Source: an uncultured Thiotrichaceae bacterium
Lineage (GTDB): Bacteria; Pseudomonadota; Gammaproteobacteria; Thiotrichales; Thiotrichaceae
NCBI GenBank assembly: GCA_937931765.1
Contig: CALHAO010000153.1
Span: 1-16,227 of the forward strand
Length of the DNA stretch: 16,227 bases
Reading direction: 5' to 3'
Notes under the pieces: model-generated
Seen by the model: the letters and a program-made list of their open reading frames with translations, nothing else
What the model was told of the DNA's origin: nothing
Database searches by the model: none
Shown: positions 1 to 7,193 of the stretch, piece after piece
Layout: the number at the start of each line of letters is the position of its first letter
How positions within the stretch are numbered: the first letter of the stretch is position 1
Translations under genes and position numbers: made by a program

Positions 1-723
1 CACCGCCGAAACATACTTGCCGAAGTGCTCGCTGCCTTCCGGGAAATACGCCAAATCCTTATCCGGCAGGTTAATAAACCAACGTTCCATATCCTTTTTA
101 GCTTGTTCAATAAAGTGCCGACCAATACGGTTGCCGACACCTCTCGAACCGCTATGCAACATCACCCAAACCGCGTCAGACTCATCCAGACAGATCTCGA
201 TAAAATGGTTACCGCTACCTAATGTACCCAGCTGATTAATGTTGTTCGTCTTGCTTAGGAAAGGATGCTTTTCTTTCAAACCCTCAAATCCGTCATGCAA
301 AGGCTTCCAGGCCTGCATCACATCATCCGGCAAATTAGCCCAACTTCCGGTATCACGCTGCTTACGTGATTTCACGAAACCATGCGGAACCCGGTGTTCA
401 ATCAAACTACGGATACGCGACAAGTCATCCGGCAACTGATCAGCACGCAAGCTGGTTTTTGCCGCCATCATGCCGCAACCTAAATCCACACCCACCGCCG
501 CCGGAATCACCGCACCAATCGTAGGAATAACGCTACCAATGGTGGCACCAATACCCAAATGTACATCCGGCATCGCCGCCACCCACTTATGAATAAACGG
601 CATATGGGCGATATTGGAAAGCTGCTTTTTTGCGTTATCATCAAACGGCACACCACGCGTCCATGTCTTCACCGGCACCTGTTGTGACTCGTCGTATAAC
701 ACATCATAGTTTTCTGCTTTCAT
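1..723 (-). CDS. rtcB: RNA-splicing ligase RtcB, 5' portion (3' end outside window)
   Basis: RtcB joins RNA 2',3'-cyclic phosphate or 3'-phosphate ends to 5'-OH ends using GTP and Mn2+, in RNA repair. The first 241 codons are present, starting at ATG 723 (MKAENYDVLYDES); the rest runs off the left edge (the E. coli protein is about 408 residues). Visible signatures are MPDVHLG (51-57), GVDLGCGM (78-85; D80 and C83 are predicted metal ligands), LGSGNHFIE (168-176; H173) and MLHSGSRG (188-195; H190). The similarity to E. coli RtcB is long and nearly gap-free. AAGGAG lies 6 bases before the ATG, which fixes the start. A sigma-54 promoter sits 39 bases upstream. No rtcA or rtcR is visible in the window. 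The identification is secure; only the C-terminus, with the guanylylated His, cannot be checked. Confidence 0.97.
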   Translation of the reverse strand, partial: MKAENYDVLYDESQQVPVKTWTRGVPFDDNAKKQLSNIAHMPFIHKWVAAMPDVHLGIGATIGSVIPTIGAVIPAAVGVDLGCGMMAAKTSLRADQLPDDLSRIRSLIEHRVPHGFVKSRKQRDTGSWANLPDDVMQAWKPLHDGFEGLKEKHPFLSKTNNINQLGTLGSGNHFIEICLDESDAVWVMLHSGSRGVGNRIGRHFIEQAKKDMERWFINLPDKDLAYFPEGSEHFGKYVSAV

Positions 724-761
724 CTTTAACTCCTTATCGACCGTTGTATTATTAAAGTTAT

Positions 762-778
762 TGCAATGGGTGTGCCAA
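762..778 (-). promoter_or_regulatory. sigma-54 (RpoN) -24/-12 promoter of rtcB
   Basis: On the minus strand the sequence reads TTGGCACACCCATTGCA. It carries the invariant GG (776-775) and GC (764-763) separated by exactly ten bases, and matches the consensus TGGCAC-N5-TTGCW completely. The -12 element ends 39 bases before the rtcB ATG, so transcription would start near 750. In E. coli rtcBA is known to be transcribed by sigma-54 RNA polymerase with the enhancer-binding protein RtcR, so the match and its place agree. The AT-rich stretch at 780-905 would be where an activator and a bending protein bind, but I found no clear operator there. Confidence 0.85.
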
Positions 779-925
779 CTCTTCAAAATTATTATTAACC
801 ACTTGATTTTTAATAAAATTAAATAATTTCCATTACCAGCAGGTCATTTACCCAGGCAATAGACTCCTCAAAAGATATTCAGATAGATAATAAGTTATTT
901 ATTTTGATACCCTATTTACCCTACT

Positions 926-979
926 CTTCGACTCCGCTTAGGGCGCGGCACTCTATCCGAGGGCTGAGCGGAGTCGAAG
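926..979. repeat. Intergenic palindromic (REP-like) repeat element
   Basis: The arms CTTCGACTCCGCT (926-938) and AGCGGAGTCGAAG (967-979) are perfect 13-base inverted repeats. Allowing one T-G pair the stem extends to 16 base pairs, closing a loop of about 22 bases. The core is of the GCTGAGCGGAGTCGAAG kind found as dispersed intergenic palindromes in several bacterial genomes (from memory). A diverged half-copy occurs inside ccoI at 10815-10837 (20 of 23 bases identical to 926-948), so the element is repeated in this genome. There is no T-run after either arm, so it is not an obvious intrinsic terminator. Confidence 0.85.
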
Positions 980-1031
980 CCCGATTTGAGGAGGAAGAGG
1001 AGGCTAAATTCTGGGGAAGCCAGATCCAGTG

Positions 1032-1040
1032 TGCTAAAAT
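1032..1040 (+). promoter_or_regulatory. Possible extended -10 promoter of the 1074 operon
   Basis: TGCTAAAAT resembles an extended -10 (TGN-TATAAT with one mismatch) 33 bases before the ATG at 1074. The spacing would give a short leader containing the AAGGA ribosome site at 1059-1063. No good -35 hexamer is present 17 bases upstream, so the assignment rests on the extended -10 alone. Confidence 0.25.
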
Positions 1041-1073
1041 GCGGAAATCGATAAGCGTAAGGAACAAAATAGA

Positions 1074-1517
1074 ATGAAAGGACTGAACGGTTACATTTAC
1101 CTTGAAACCCACGCAGACCAACCCGGACAAGTCAGAGTACTGACTCAGGATGAGGAGCCATCTCAAAGCCAGCCCGGTGACAACGTACAAATTCGCTATA
1201 TCGCCAATTTTAAAAATGCACACATCGCTTATATGCACGTGCATAACAACCTGAAAAAGAAATTAGTCGACATCAACACCCGATTTTATACGGCGAGCAT
1301 TGCGGAAGCAGTAGCTGCCATCGAGTGCGAAGACCTTGCTCATGAGCGTGTCTGGCTTGATCCGTCATTACCGGAAGATGAGGTAAATGAAATTGATGAG
1401 CATACGCTGGCTTTTAAGAAAGGCCACAAGCGCGTTGACAGAGCTTATCTCCTGGTTGGCGGGACCGGACTGCTTTTCTTGCTCTTCATCGTACTCGGGG
1501 GAGTCTGGAATGCCTGA
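1074..1517 (+). CDS. Tail-anchored protein with degenerate T5orf172/GIY-YIG-like domain
   Basis: This 147-residue protein has no firmly recognised function. Residues 5-83 follow the plan of the T5orf172 (GIY-YIG-related) fold: GYIYL (6-10), a PG turn (17-18), a central strand IRYIANF (40-46), a His-bearing helix YMHVHNNLKKKL (53-64), and RFYTASIAEAVAAIE (70-84), comparable to the family's EFF-helix. The KIG-x-T-x-R segment is replaced by RVLTQ and the usual Arg and Glu are missing, so nuclease activity is doubtful. An acidic linker (95-110) leads to one hydrophobic segment (124-144), making it a probable C-terminally anchored inner-membrane protein facing the cytoplasm. AAGGA at 1059-1063 supports the ATG. 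It overlaps the next gene by 8 bases, so the two are co-translated. The domain call is inference from pattern only. Confidence 0.8.
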   Translation: MKGLNGYIYLETHADQPGQVRVLTQDEEPSQSQPGDNVQIRYIANFKNAHIAYMHVHNNLKKKLVDINTRFYTASIAEAVAAIECEDLAHERVWLDPSLPEDEVNEIDEHTLAFKKGHKRVDRAYLLVGGTGLLFLLFIVLGGVWNA

Positions 1518-3501
1518 CAGCTTCACCGATTTTTCAACCGCTAGTCACTCAGCTGCTGAATTACCCCGGTTACTGGATGCCCTGCCCGCTAATGCAGGCC
1601 TCAGTCTTGCTGACAAAAGAACACTGGTCGATCAGGCCAGAGTACTGATTGAACAAGTGTATGCCCACTTACACCTCAAAGAAGCCTTATACGGCATCAA
1701 TCCGGTACAACGCCTGACATTATTGCAGTACCGGCTGGAAGATCCGCAAGATGATGTAGTGCAAAGCGAACTGGAATTCCACCGCGAATTACTCAGTATT
1801 ATTCATAGCATGCATGACCTGCACACCAATTATGTATTACCCACGCCTTATCGCCGCCTGACCGCTATTCTGCCGTTCCTGGTCGAAGAATTTTTTGATG
1901 ATGAGGAAAATCCACATTATATCGTCACCAAACTCACCAAAGACTACAGCCATGCACACTTTAAGCTCGGTGTCGAAGTTGTCTTATGGAATGGCCTGCC
2001 GATTGAAGAAGCTATCCGGCGCAATGGTGAACAGGAATCCGGCAGCAATACCGCCGCGCGTTTTGCAGTTGGGCTACGCTCACTAACCATCCGCACATTG
2101 GCGATTAGCCTGCCACCGGAAGAAGTCAGCATCCGGATTACTTACCATGATAAAAGCGGCAAAGAACGCGAAAGTGATTTCGAATGGCTTACGCTCGGTG
2201 CGCCACCAATTACCACTGCGGATGAAGGTGCTGCCATCTCATTCAACCGCAGCGCATCGCACGCAACACATACCGCAGAGTCTGACGAGACCACCGATTT
2301 ATACCTTGAATCGTTAATGGGCTATCACCTGCAGGCCACACAAATTAATGCCTGCCGCAAGCACCTGTATGCCAACGCAGGTGAAGCACCAACCACTCAG
2401 CCTTCACTGGCAGAACCGCTCACCAGCAATATGCCGGATATTATCAAGGCCTCTACGCTCAAAACCCCGGATGGCGAATTTGCCTACCTGCGTTTATTTT
2501 CATTTTCTGTACGGGATAACAATGCTTATCTGGCTGAAATTATCCGATTGTTAAAAGCATTACCCCAAAATGGCCTGGTATTAGATTTACGTGGCAATCC
2601 CGGCGGCCTGATTACTGCTGCAGAAACGCTGTTACAACTACTGACACCCCACACCATCCAGCCGGAAAAAGCACAATTTAAAAGCAGCCCGCTGGTGCGT
2701 GAACTATGCCGTCGCAACTCACCTTCACGAATGATCCCGGCATTAAACCTCCAGCCTTGGGTGGACTCACTCAGTCGCGCACATGCCAGTGGTGCACTGT
2801 ATTCAACTGGCCACGGCATCACCACTGACCATGATGCCAACGCTATCGGCCAGGTGTATACCGCTCCCGTGGTACTGATTACAGATGCTTACTGTTACAG
2901 TGCTGCCGATATGTTTGCAGCGGGTTTCCGTGATCATAATATTGGTCAGATTCTCGGGGCCAGCGATAATACCGGTGCGGGCGGCGCTAATGTATGGCGG
3001 CATCTGCTACTGAAAATTCTATCTGAATCCCCCGGTATCGATGAATCCGGTCTATTAAAAGGTGCGTTTAAAGAATTACCGCGCTCCGCTGATTTCCGGG
3101 TATCCAGCCGCCGCATGTTACGGGTAGGCAAAGCCGCCGGTATGCCGCTGGAAGATTTTGGTGTCGAGCCGGATGCACGCCATTACATGACACAAAAAGA
3201 CGTGTTAAACGGCAATGTTGATTTATACAATCATGCCACCCGCATTCTGGCCAAACAAACCCGCCACCAAATGGATGTAGAAGTCGATGCGCAGAACTGT
3301 GAATTGAAAATCAGCACGCAAAATATCGAACGTATTGACTGGTTTATTGATGACAGAGCGACCGGCTCACTGGATGTGAAGAACAACAAAGCTATTATTA
3401 GTCTGGATACATCAGATCAAAAACGCCAGGTTACTTTGTTCGCTTATAAAGGTGGGGATAAAGTCGCGGCCTCAAAACAGCACATAGTCTGTGGAGTATA
3501 A
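1510..3501 (+). CDS. S41-family (CtpA/tricorn-type) protease-like protein, no signal peptide
   Basis: The protein has 663 residues from ATG 1510. This start is chosen over an upstream in-frame ATG at 1387 because GGGGGAG (1497-1503) precedes it by 6 bases and the longer form would run through the previous gene. The order is: a helical N-terminus; SMHDLHTNYVLP (100-111) as in S41 proteins; a PDZ-like stretch around 138-230 (GVEVVLWNGLPIEEAI); the S41 core VLDLRGNPGG (357-366); and the candidate nucleophile Ser464 in CYSAADMFAAG. A beta-rich C-terminal region follows from about residue 575. The Lys of CtpA-type dyads, expected in a G-x-K-T-x-G-x-G strand, is not seen: the equivalent reads GASDNTGAGG. 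It may therefore act like tricorn-type members or be inactive. No signal peptide or membrane segment is apparent, which is unusual for S41 proteases. It ends 7 bases before moeA. Confidence 0.88.
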   Translation: MPDSFTDFSTASHSAAELPRLLDALPANAGLSLADKRTLVDQARVLIEQVYAHLHLKEALYGINPVQRLTLLQYRLEDPQDDVVQSELEFHRELLSIIHSMHDLHTNYVLPTPYRRLTAILPFLVEEFFDDEENPHYIVTKLTKDYSHAHFKLGVEVVLWNGLPIEEAIRRNGEQESGSNTAARFAVGLRSLTIRTLAISLPPEEVSIRITYHDKSGKERESDFEWLTLGAPPITTADEGAAISFNRSASHATHTAESDETTDLYLESLMGYHLQATQINACRKHLYANAGEAPTTQPSLAEPLTSNMPDIIKASTLKTPDGEFAYLRLFSFSVRDNNAYLAEIIRLLKALPQNGLVLDLRGNPGGLITAAETLLQLLTPHTIQPEKAQFKSSPLVRELCRRNSPSRMIPALNLQPWVDSLSRAHASGALYSTGHGITTDHDANAIGQVYTAPVVLITDAYCYSAADMFAAGFRDHNIGQILGASDNTGAGGANVWRHLLLKILSESPGIDESGLLKGAFKELPRSADFRVSSRRMLRVGKAAGMPLEDFGVEPDARHYMTQKDVLNGNVDLYNHATRILAKQTRHQMDVEVDAQNCELKISTQNIERIDWFIDDRATGSLDVKNNKAIISLDTSDQKRQVTLFAYKGGDKVAASKQHIVCGV

Positions 3502-3508
3502 AGACACA

Positions 3509-4783
3509 ATGGGGAACAACGATATAACCGGGTCGCCACCAGCTAATGCAGTTTCCTGCGATATTATGCCACAAGGCACATTAAGCGTTGAGCAGGCACA
3601 GCAACGTATTTTGCAAGACCTCAGTGCCATTAAACACACCGAACGCGCTAATCTGCACAATGCACTGGGACGTATTCTGGTTAGTGATATTACTGCCCAC
3701 TTTGATGTACCACCGCACCGTAATTCGGCTATGGATGGTTATGCTTTTGCTTCGACTGCAAGTACTAGCGAACAGCCGCTGAAAATCGTGGGTATCTCAT
3801 TTGCCGGAAAACCTTATCAGCAATCTGTACAGACTGGTGAATGCATCAGAATTATGACCGGTGCGGTAGTACCGGATGGCTGTGATACCGTTGCAATGCA
3901 GGAGAACTGCCAACGTGATAATGACTGGCTAACCCTGAATTCTGCTCCAAAAACCGGTAGCCATATCCGCCATCCCGGTGATGATATGCCAGCAGGCGAA
4001 CGGGTACTAAACGCCGGACGTAAATTAAATGCAGCCGACCTTGGTTTGCTGGCCTCACTAGGCATTAGTGAAGTCGATGTAATTCGCCGACCCCGTGTTG
4101 CGTTTTGTTCCACAGGTGATGAACTGAAATCCATTGGCGAACCATTGGGTGTGGGTGATATTTACGACAGCAACCGTTACACGCTGCATGGCATGTTAAA
4201 ACAGCTGGATGTCGATATTATCGATATGGGCGTGGTGCGCGATACACCCGAGGCAGTTGAGCAAGCTTTTACCTCAGCTAGCCAACAAGCCGATGTACTG
4301 ATTACCAGTGGCGGCGTATCCGTGGGCGATGCAGATTATGTGACTGCTACACTGAAAAAACTGGGCGAAGTGAATTTCTGGAAAATGGCTATGAAACCCG
4401 GCAAACCGCTGGCACATGGTCGTTTAGGGGATTGTCTGTTTTTTGGTTTGCCGGGCAACCCGGTATCGGTGATGGCAACATTTTTACTATTTGCCCGCCC
4501 TGCTATTCTCAAGCTGCGCGGTGAACAATTATCCGCTCTGCCTGAATACCCTGCTATGTCTACTCAAGTACTGAAAAAAGCCGCCGGGCGCAAGGAATAC
4601 CAACGCGGTATTTGCACACAAGATGCTCACGGAAACTGGCAGGTGACCAGCACCGGCATTCAGGAATCGCACATGCTGCGCTCCATGAGCCAGGCGAATT
4701 GTTTCATCATATTAGAACGTGAAACTGAGCATATTGCGGAAGGTGACACTGTGAAAATCATTCCATTTGCAGGGCTGCTGTAA
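3509..4783 (+). CDS. moeA: Molybdopterin molybdenumtransferase MoeA
   Basis: MoeA inserts molybdate into adenylylated molybdopterin (MPT-AMP), the last step of basic molybdenum cofactor synthesis, in the cytoplasm. The 424-residue product aligns along its length with E. coli MoeA. Signatures: NSAMDGYA (72-79), IRIMTGA (113-119), FCSTGDEL (199-206), the MoCF-type TSGGVSVGDADY (266-277), KPGKP (296-300) and GLPGNPVS (313-320), then the C-terminal beta domain with TGIQESHML. ATG 3509 is preferred, with GGAG 12 bases before; an in-frame GTG at 3491 would add six residues and overlap the S41 gene. It starts 7 bases after that gene's stop, so it is the third gene of the operon. No other moa/moe genes are in the window. 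No terminator is seen directly after it; a short GCCAG/CTGGC stem lacks a T-run. Confidence 0.97.
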   Translation: MGNNDITGSPPANAVSCDIMPQGTLSVEQAQQRILQDLSAIKHTERANLHNALGRILVSDITAHFDVPPHRNSAMDGYAFASTASTSEQPLKIVGISFAGKPYQQSVQTGECIRIMTGAVVPDGCDTVAMQENCQRDNDWLTLNSAPKTGSHIRHPGDDMPAGERVLNAGRKLNAADLGLLASLGISEVDVIRRPRVAFCSTGDELKSIGEPLGVGDIYDSNRYTLHGMLKQLDVDIIDMGVVRDTPEAVEQAFTSASQQADVLITSGGVSVGDADYVTATLKKLGEVNFWKMAMKPGKPLAHGRLGDCLFFGLPGNPVSVMATFLLFARPAILKLRGEQLSALPEYPAMSTQVLKKAAGRKEYQRGICTQDAHGNWQVTSTGIQESHMLRSMSQANCFIILERETEHIAEGDTVKIIPFAGLL

Positions 4784-4915
4784 GTGAAACACGCCAGTAC
4801 CAACTTATCTGGCAACCTAATACCCCATTAATAGAATCTGCTCATATGTTAATGAAACAGTGGTGCTGCTTCTGCAATAATCATTCGCTCTATAAATAAC
4901 CGAATACCAATACTT

Positions 4916-6505
4916 ATGAACATGGCTAATCCGATCCGGTTACTCAGCATCCTACTACTATTTTTAACAATAAACTCTGCACACGCCATCACACCATTTA
5001 TTGGTATTAATACCAACGAGGCGGTCGGATTCGATTCAAGCGTGCCTTTTTCTGACTTGTTCCGCACAGCAGAGCCCTTTAAAAGAAGCGGTCTTACCAG
5101 AGGCAATATCACTTACGACCAGCACGGCTGGGTGAAAAACCTGAATGGCGGACAAGCTGGTACCTATTTTGTGCGTTGGTTACCCATGGGCACTTTGCCA
5201 CAAGGTAATTATGTCGTTAGTTATGAAGGCAGTGGTCAGCTCAATTACGTGGAAAGCGCCCAGCTGGTCTCGCGCTCACCGGGACGTGACATTATACGTC
5301 TCGCACCCGACAAGAATAATGAAATTTCTGCGGCACTGGTGATTGTAAAATCTAATCCAGCTAACCCGATACGTAACATTCGCGTCACTCTACCCGGCGG
5401 TGTTTGTCAGGGTAATCAATTCAGAAAGGTTCAAAATGCTAATGCCTGTGGTGGCAAACCATTTTTACCGTTTGAACAACGCTCAGTACAAAATCAGTTT
5501 AATCCCGACTACCTAAATTTTATGCGCCAGTTCCGCACCGTACGCTTTATGGGCATGTCAGGCATAACCCGCAATGATCGTGAACGGAGCTGGGGACAGC
5601 GTGCCAATATAAATGAGGCCACCTGGGGTGGTCACTATGGCGAACGTGGCGTGCCGTTAGAAGTCATGGTATCACTGGCTAACACGCTGAATGCAAATGC
5701 CTGGTTCAATATTCCACACATGGCTGATGCAGATTATATGCAGCGTTATGCGCAGTATGTGAAAGCCAATCTGCGCCCTAACCTGAAGGTTTATATCGAA
5801 TACAGCAATGAAGTCTGGAACCCGGTCTTCTCTCAGGCACAGTATGCGCGACGCGAAGGTGTGCGTGATCAACTGGCAGCAGACCCGTTAGTAGCTGGCA
5901 TGGTTTTTTACGGCTTTAAAAGCAAACAAATGTTTCAGATTTTTAATCAGGTTTTTAACAATGATAGAAACCGTCTGGTACGTGTTCTCAGCGGCTGGTT
6001 CGGCAACCCGGCACTGACACCACACATCCTCAAAGCCTATAATGTTCACCAACAGACAGATATGTTTACAGTAGCTCCCTACTTTTATGCCGCTCAGGAT
6101 GATTTACTGAAAGCCCGCAACACCAATGACATATTCAAAATGATTGAAACATCACGTCACTATTCAATTAATCAGGCGATCAAACACCTTAAAACACATG
6201 CAGATTTTTTAAAACCCTACAAGGTTCAGCTAGGTGCTTATGAAGGTGGACAACACCTCGTCCACTACAAAACCAAATCCAAAAAACAGCACCCTAACCC
6301 AATCCTGATTGCCGCCAATCGTGACCCGCGTATGGAACATGCTTATATCAAGTTGCTGAATGGCTTCAAACAGGTAGGCGGGAAATTATTTATGGCATTC
6401 TCTTCACCACGGGCTAATGCACATTTCGGTTTTTGGGGCGTGAAGGAACATATCAACCAGAATCCGGCACAGGCACCTAAAATACGCGCCTTGATGCGCT
6501 TTTGA
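4916..6505 (+). CDS. Exported glycoside-hydrolase-like (clan A type) protein
   Basis: The protein has 529 residues with a classic signal peptide: a hydrophobic core at 9-19 and likely cleavage after AHA (24). Residues 25-160 form a beta-rich domain. Residues about 195-529 look like a TIM barrel: VRFMGMSG (209-216), NAWFNIPHMAD (261-271), VYIEYSNEVWN (292-302) and VQLGAYEGG (437-445). In GH clan A enzymes an Asn-Glu pair ends strand 4 and a second Glu ends strand 7, so E299 (acid/base) and E443 (nucleophile) are the predicted pair. C164 and C178 could form a disulfide. Proteins of this look are sometimes named cellulose-binding, but substrate cannot be told. Action in the periplasm or outside the cell is inferred. 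The ATG has no strong Shine-Dalgarno; an alternative ATG lies 6 bases downstream. It stands apart from moeA by 132 bases. Confidence 0.85.
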   Translation: MNMANPIRLLSILLLFLTINSAHAITPFIGINTNEAVGFDSSVPFSDLFRTAEPFKRSGLTRGNITYDQHGWVKNLNGGQAGTYFVRWLPMGTLPQGNYVVSYEGSGQLNYVESAQLVSRSPGRDIIRLAPDKNNEISAALVIVKSNPANPIRNIRVTLPGGVCQGNQFRKVQNANACGGKPFLPFEQRSVQNQFNPDYLNFMRQFRTVRFMGMSGITRNDRERSWGQRANINEATWGGHYGERGVPLEVMVSLANTLNANAWFNIPHMADADYMQRYAQYVKANLRPNLKVYIEYSNEVWNPVFSQAQYARREGVRDQLAADPLVAGMVFYGFKSKQMFQIFNQVFNNDRNRLVRVLSGWFGNPALTPHILKAYNVHQQTDMFTVAPYFYAAQDDLLKARNTNDIFKMIETSRHYSINQAIKHLKTHADFLKPYKVQLGAYEGGQHLVHYKTKSKKQHPNPILIAANRDPRMEHAYIKLLNGFKQVGGKLFMAFSSPRANAHFGFWGVKEHINQNPAQAPKIRALMRF

Positions 6506-6521
6506 TACGGTGGTTAAGGTT

Positions 6522-6559
6522 TTGCTATGCTGCGATTGTCGATAATCAAAGCATAGTAA
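6522..6559. repeat. Inverted repeat between the 4916 and 6612 genes
   Basis: TTGCTATGCT (6522-6531) and AGCATAGTAA (6550-6559) pair over ten positions with one G-T pair and an 18-base loop. The element starts 17 bases after the stop of the exported protein and ends 52 bases before the next ATG. There is no T-run, so it may be a weak terminator, an mRNA-end stabiliser, or an operator of the downstream gene. Confidence 0.35.
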
Positions 6560-6611
6560 CTTTCAGAACCGCGCTATCAATAAGCAAATAGGCATAACAG
6601 GATAAATAACC

Positions 6612-7136
6612 ATGAGCAATCAATACCTTCCCGACGTACCTCCGGCCATCCAACCCGCCTATAACAACAATCAGGGTGGCTGGGTACCGGTGGAGCCAGG
6701 AGATTTGCCTAATGATGCCAATGCAGCAAACTATTATGGCGACTCCGGCAACACCTTTAACAATGATAGCGTCACATCGGATGGCGCTAGTAGTTTTATC
6801 AATACACAAGCACTGGAAGGCCTTGATTTTCTGACAGCACCTTTTCTGCTAGGCAACGTTGGCGCACCGTTTGTTATCGGACTAGCTGTGGGTTACTTTG
6901 CCAAGAAGATGCTTAAAATTGCACTGTTTCTGGCGGGCGGAGCCATCGTGCTATTATTCGTGACTGAATATTACGGCGTAACATCGTTATCAGATCAGGG
7001 CTTACAGACCGCAGCCAATGCCGCCACTAATATAGCCAAAGACTCAGGTGGTTTTTTAATTGATCGACTATCAAGAATTTCTACCAAGGGCGTCAGTGCT
7101 ACAGCAGGTTTTTTTGTTGGCCTGAAATTCGGATAA
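6612..7136 (+). CDS. FUN14-domain inner-membrane protein
   Basis: This 174-residue protein has a disordered N-terminal third rich in Asn, Pro, Gly and Asp (1-65). A FUN14-type membrane part follows: APFVIGLAVGYFAKKM (85-100), a long hydrophobic segment KIALFLAGGAIVLLFV (102-117), and a closing segment SATAGFFVGLKFG (162-174). The family is named after yeast Fun14 and the mitophagy receptor FUNDC1; bacterial members are widespread and of unknown role. AGGA (6599-6602) lies 9 bases before the ATG. It is probably a single-gene unit, converging with the AI-2E permease gene 55 bases downstream. The low-complexity N-terminus is longer than in compact bacterial FUN14 proteins and may face the cytoplasm as a docking tail; that is inference. 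Confidence 0.88.
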   Translation: MSNQYLPDVPPAIQPAYNNNQGGWVPVEPGDLPNDANAANYYGDSGNTFNNDSVTSDGASSFINTQALEGLDFLTAPFLLGNVGAPFVIGLAVGYFAKKMLKIALFLAGGAIVLLFVTEYYGVTSLSDQGLQTAANAATNIAKDSGGFLIDRLSRISTKGVSATAGFFVGLKFG

Positions 7137-7170
7137 AACCAAACTCACTGAACAATAACAAACAATACCT

Positions 7171-7193
7171 GGGAGGCAGCAAGCACGCCTCCT
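7171..7193 (-). terminator. Probable terminator of the AI-2E permease operon
   Basis: GGGAGGC (7171-7177) pairs with GCCTCCT (7187-7193; six G-C-rich pairs plus one G-T) around a 9-base loop, overlapping the permease stop codon. On the minus strand it is followed by a T-rich stretch (7151-7170), so termination in that direction fits better than for the converging FUN14 gene, where no T-run follows. The T-run is interrupted, hence moderate confidence. Confidence 0.5.

Larger units (their letters stand above)
724..1073. other. Divergent intergenic region between rtcB and the 1074 gene
   Basis: This is 350 bases without a gene. From the left it holds the rtcB Shine-Dalgarno (730-735), the sigma-54 promoter (762-778), an AT-rich tract (about 780-905) suited to activator binding, the long palindromic repeat (926-979), a purine-rich stretch (about 985-1004), and a possible extended -10 for the plus-strand gene (1032-1040). 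The minus strand is open from 1244 down to 921, but the putative peptide is low-complexity antisense to the next gene and has no family features. Confidence 0.7.

Noticed and set aside
17..439. Short plus-strand open frames opposite the left end
   Set aside because: They lie antisense to rtcB, whose minus-strand frame is continuous and matches E. coli RtcB throughout.
1230..1242. Palindrome ATGCACGTGCAT inside the 1074 gene
   Set aside because: It lies within coding sequence for the His-containing helix (YMHVHNN) and has no partner sites, so codon content explains it.
921..1244. Minus-strand 107-codon open frame ending in the palindromic repeat
   Set aside because: It overlaps the plus-strand 1074 gene, has no ribosome site or family features, and its C-terminus is simply translated repeat.
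4791..4814. GCCAG/CTGGC stem shortly after moeA as a terminator
   Set aside because: Only five pairs with a large loop and no T-run on the plus strand.
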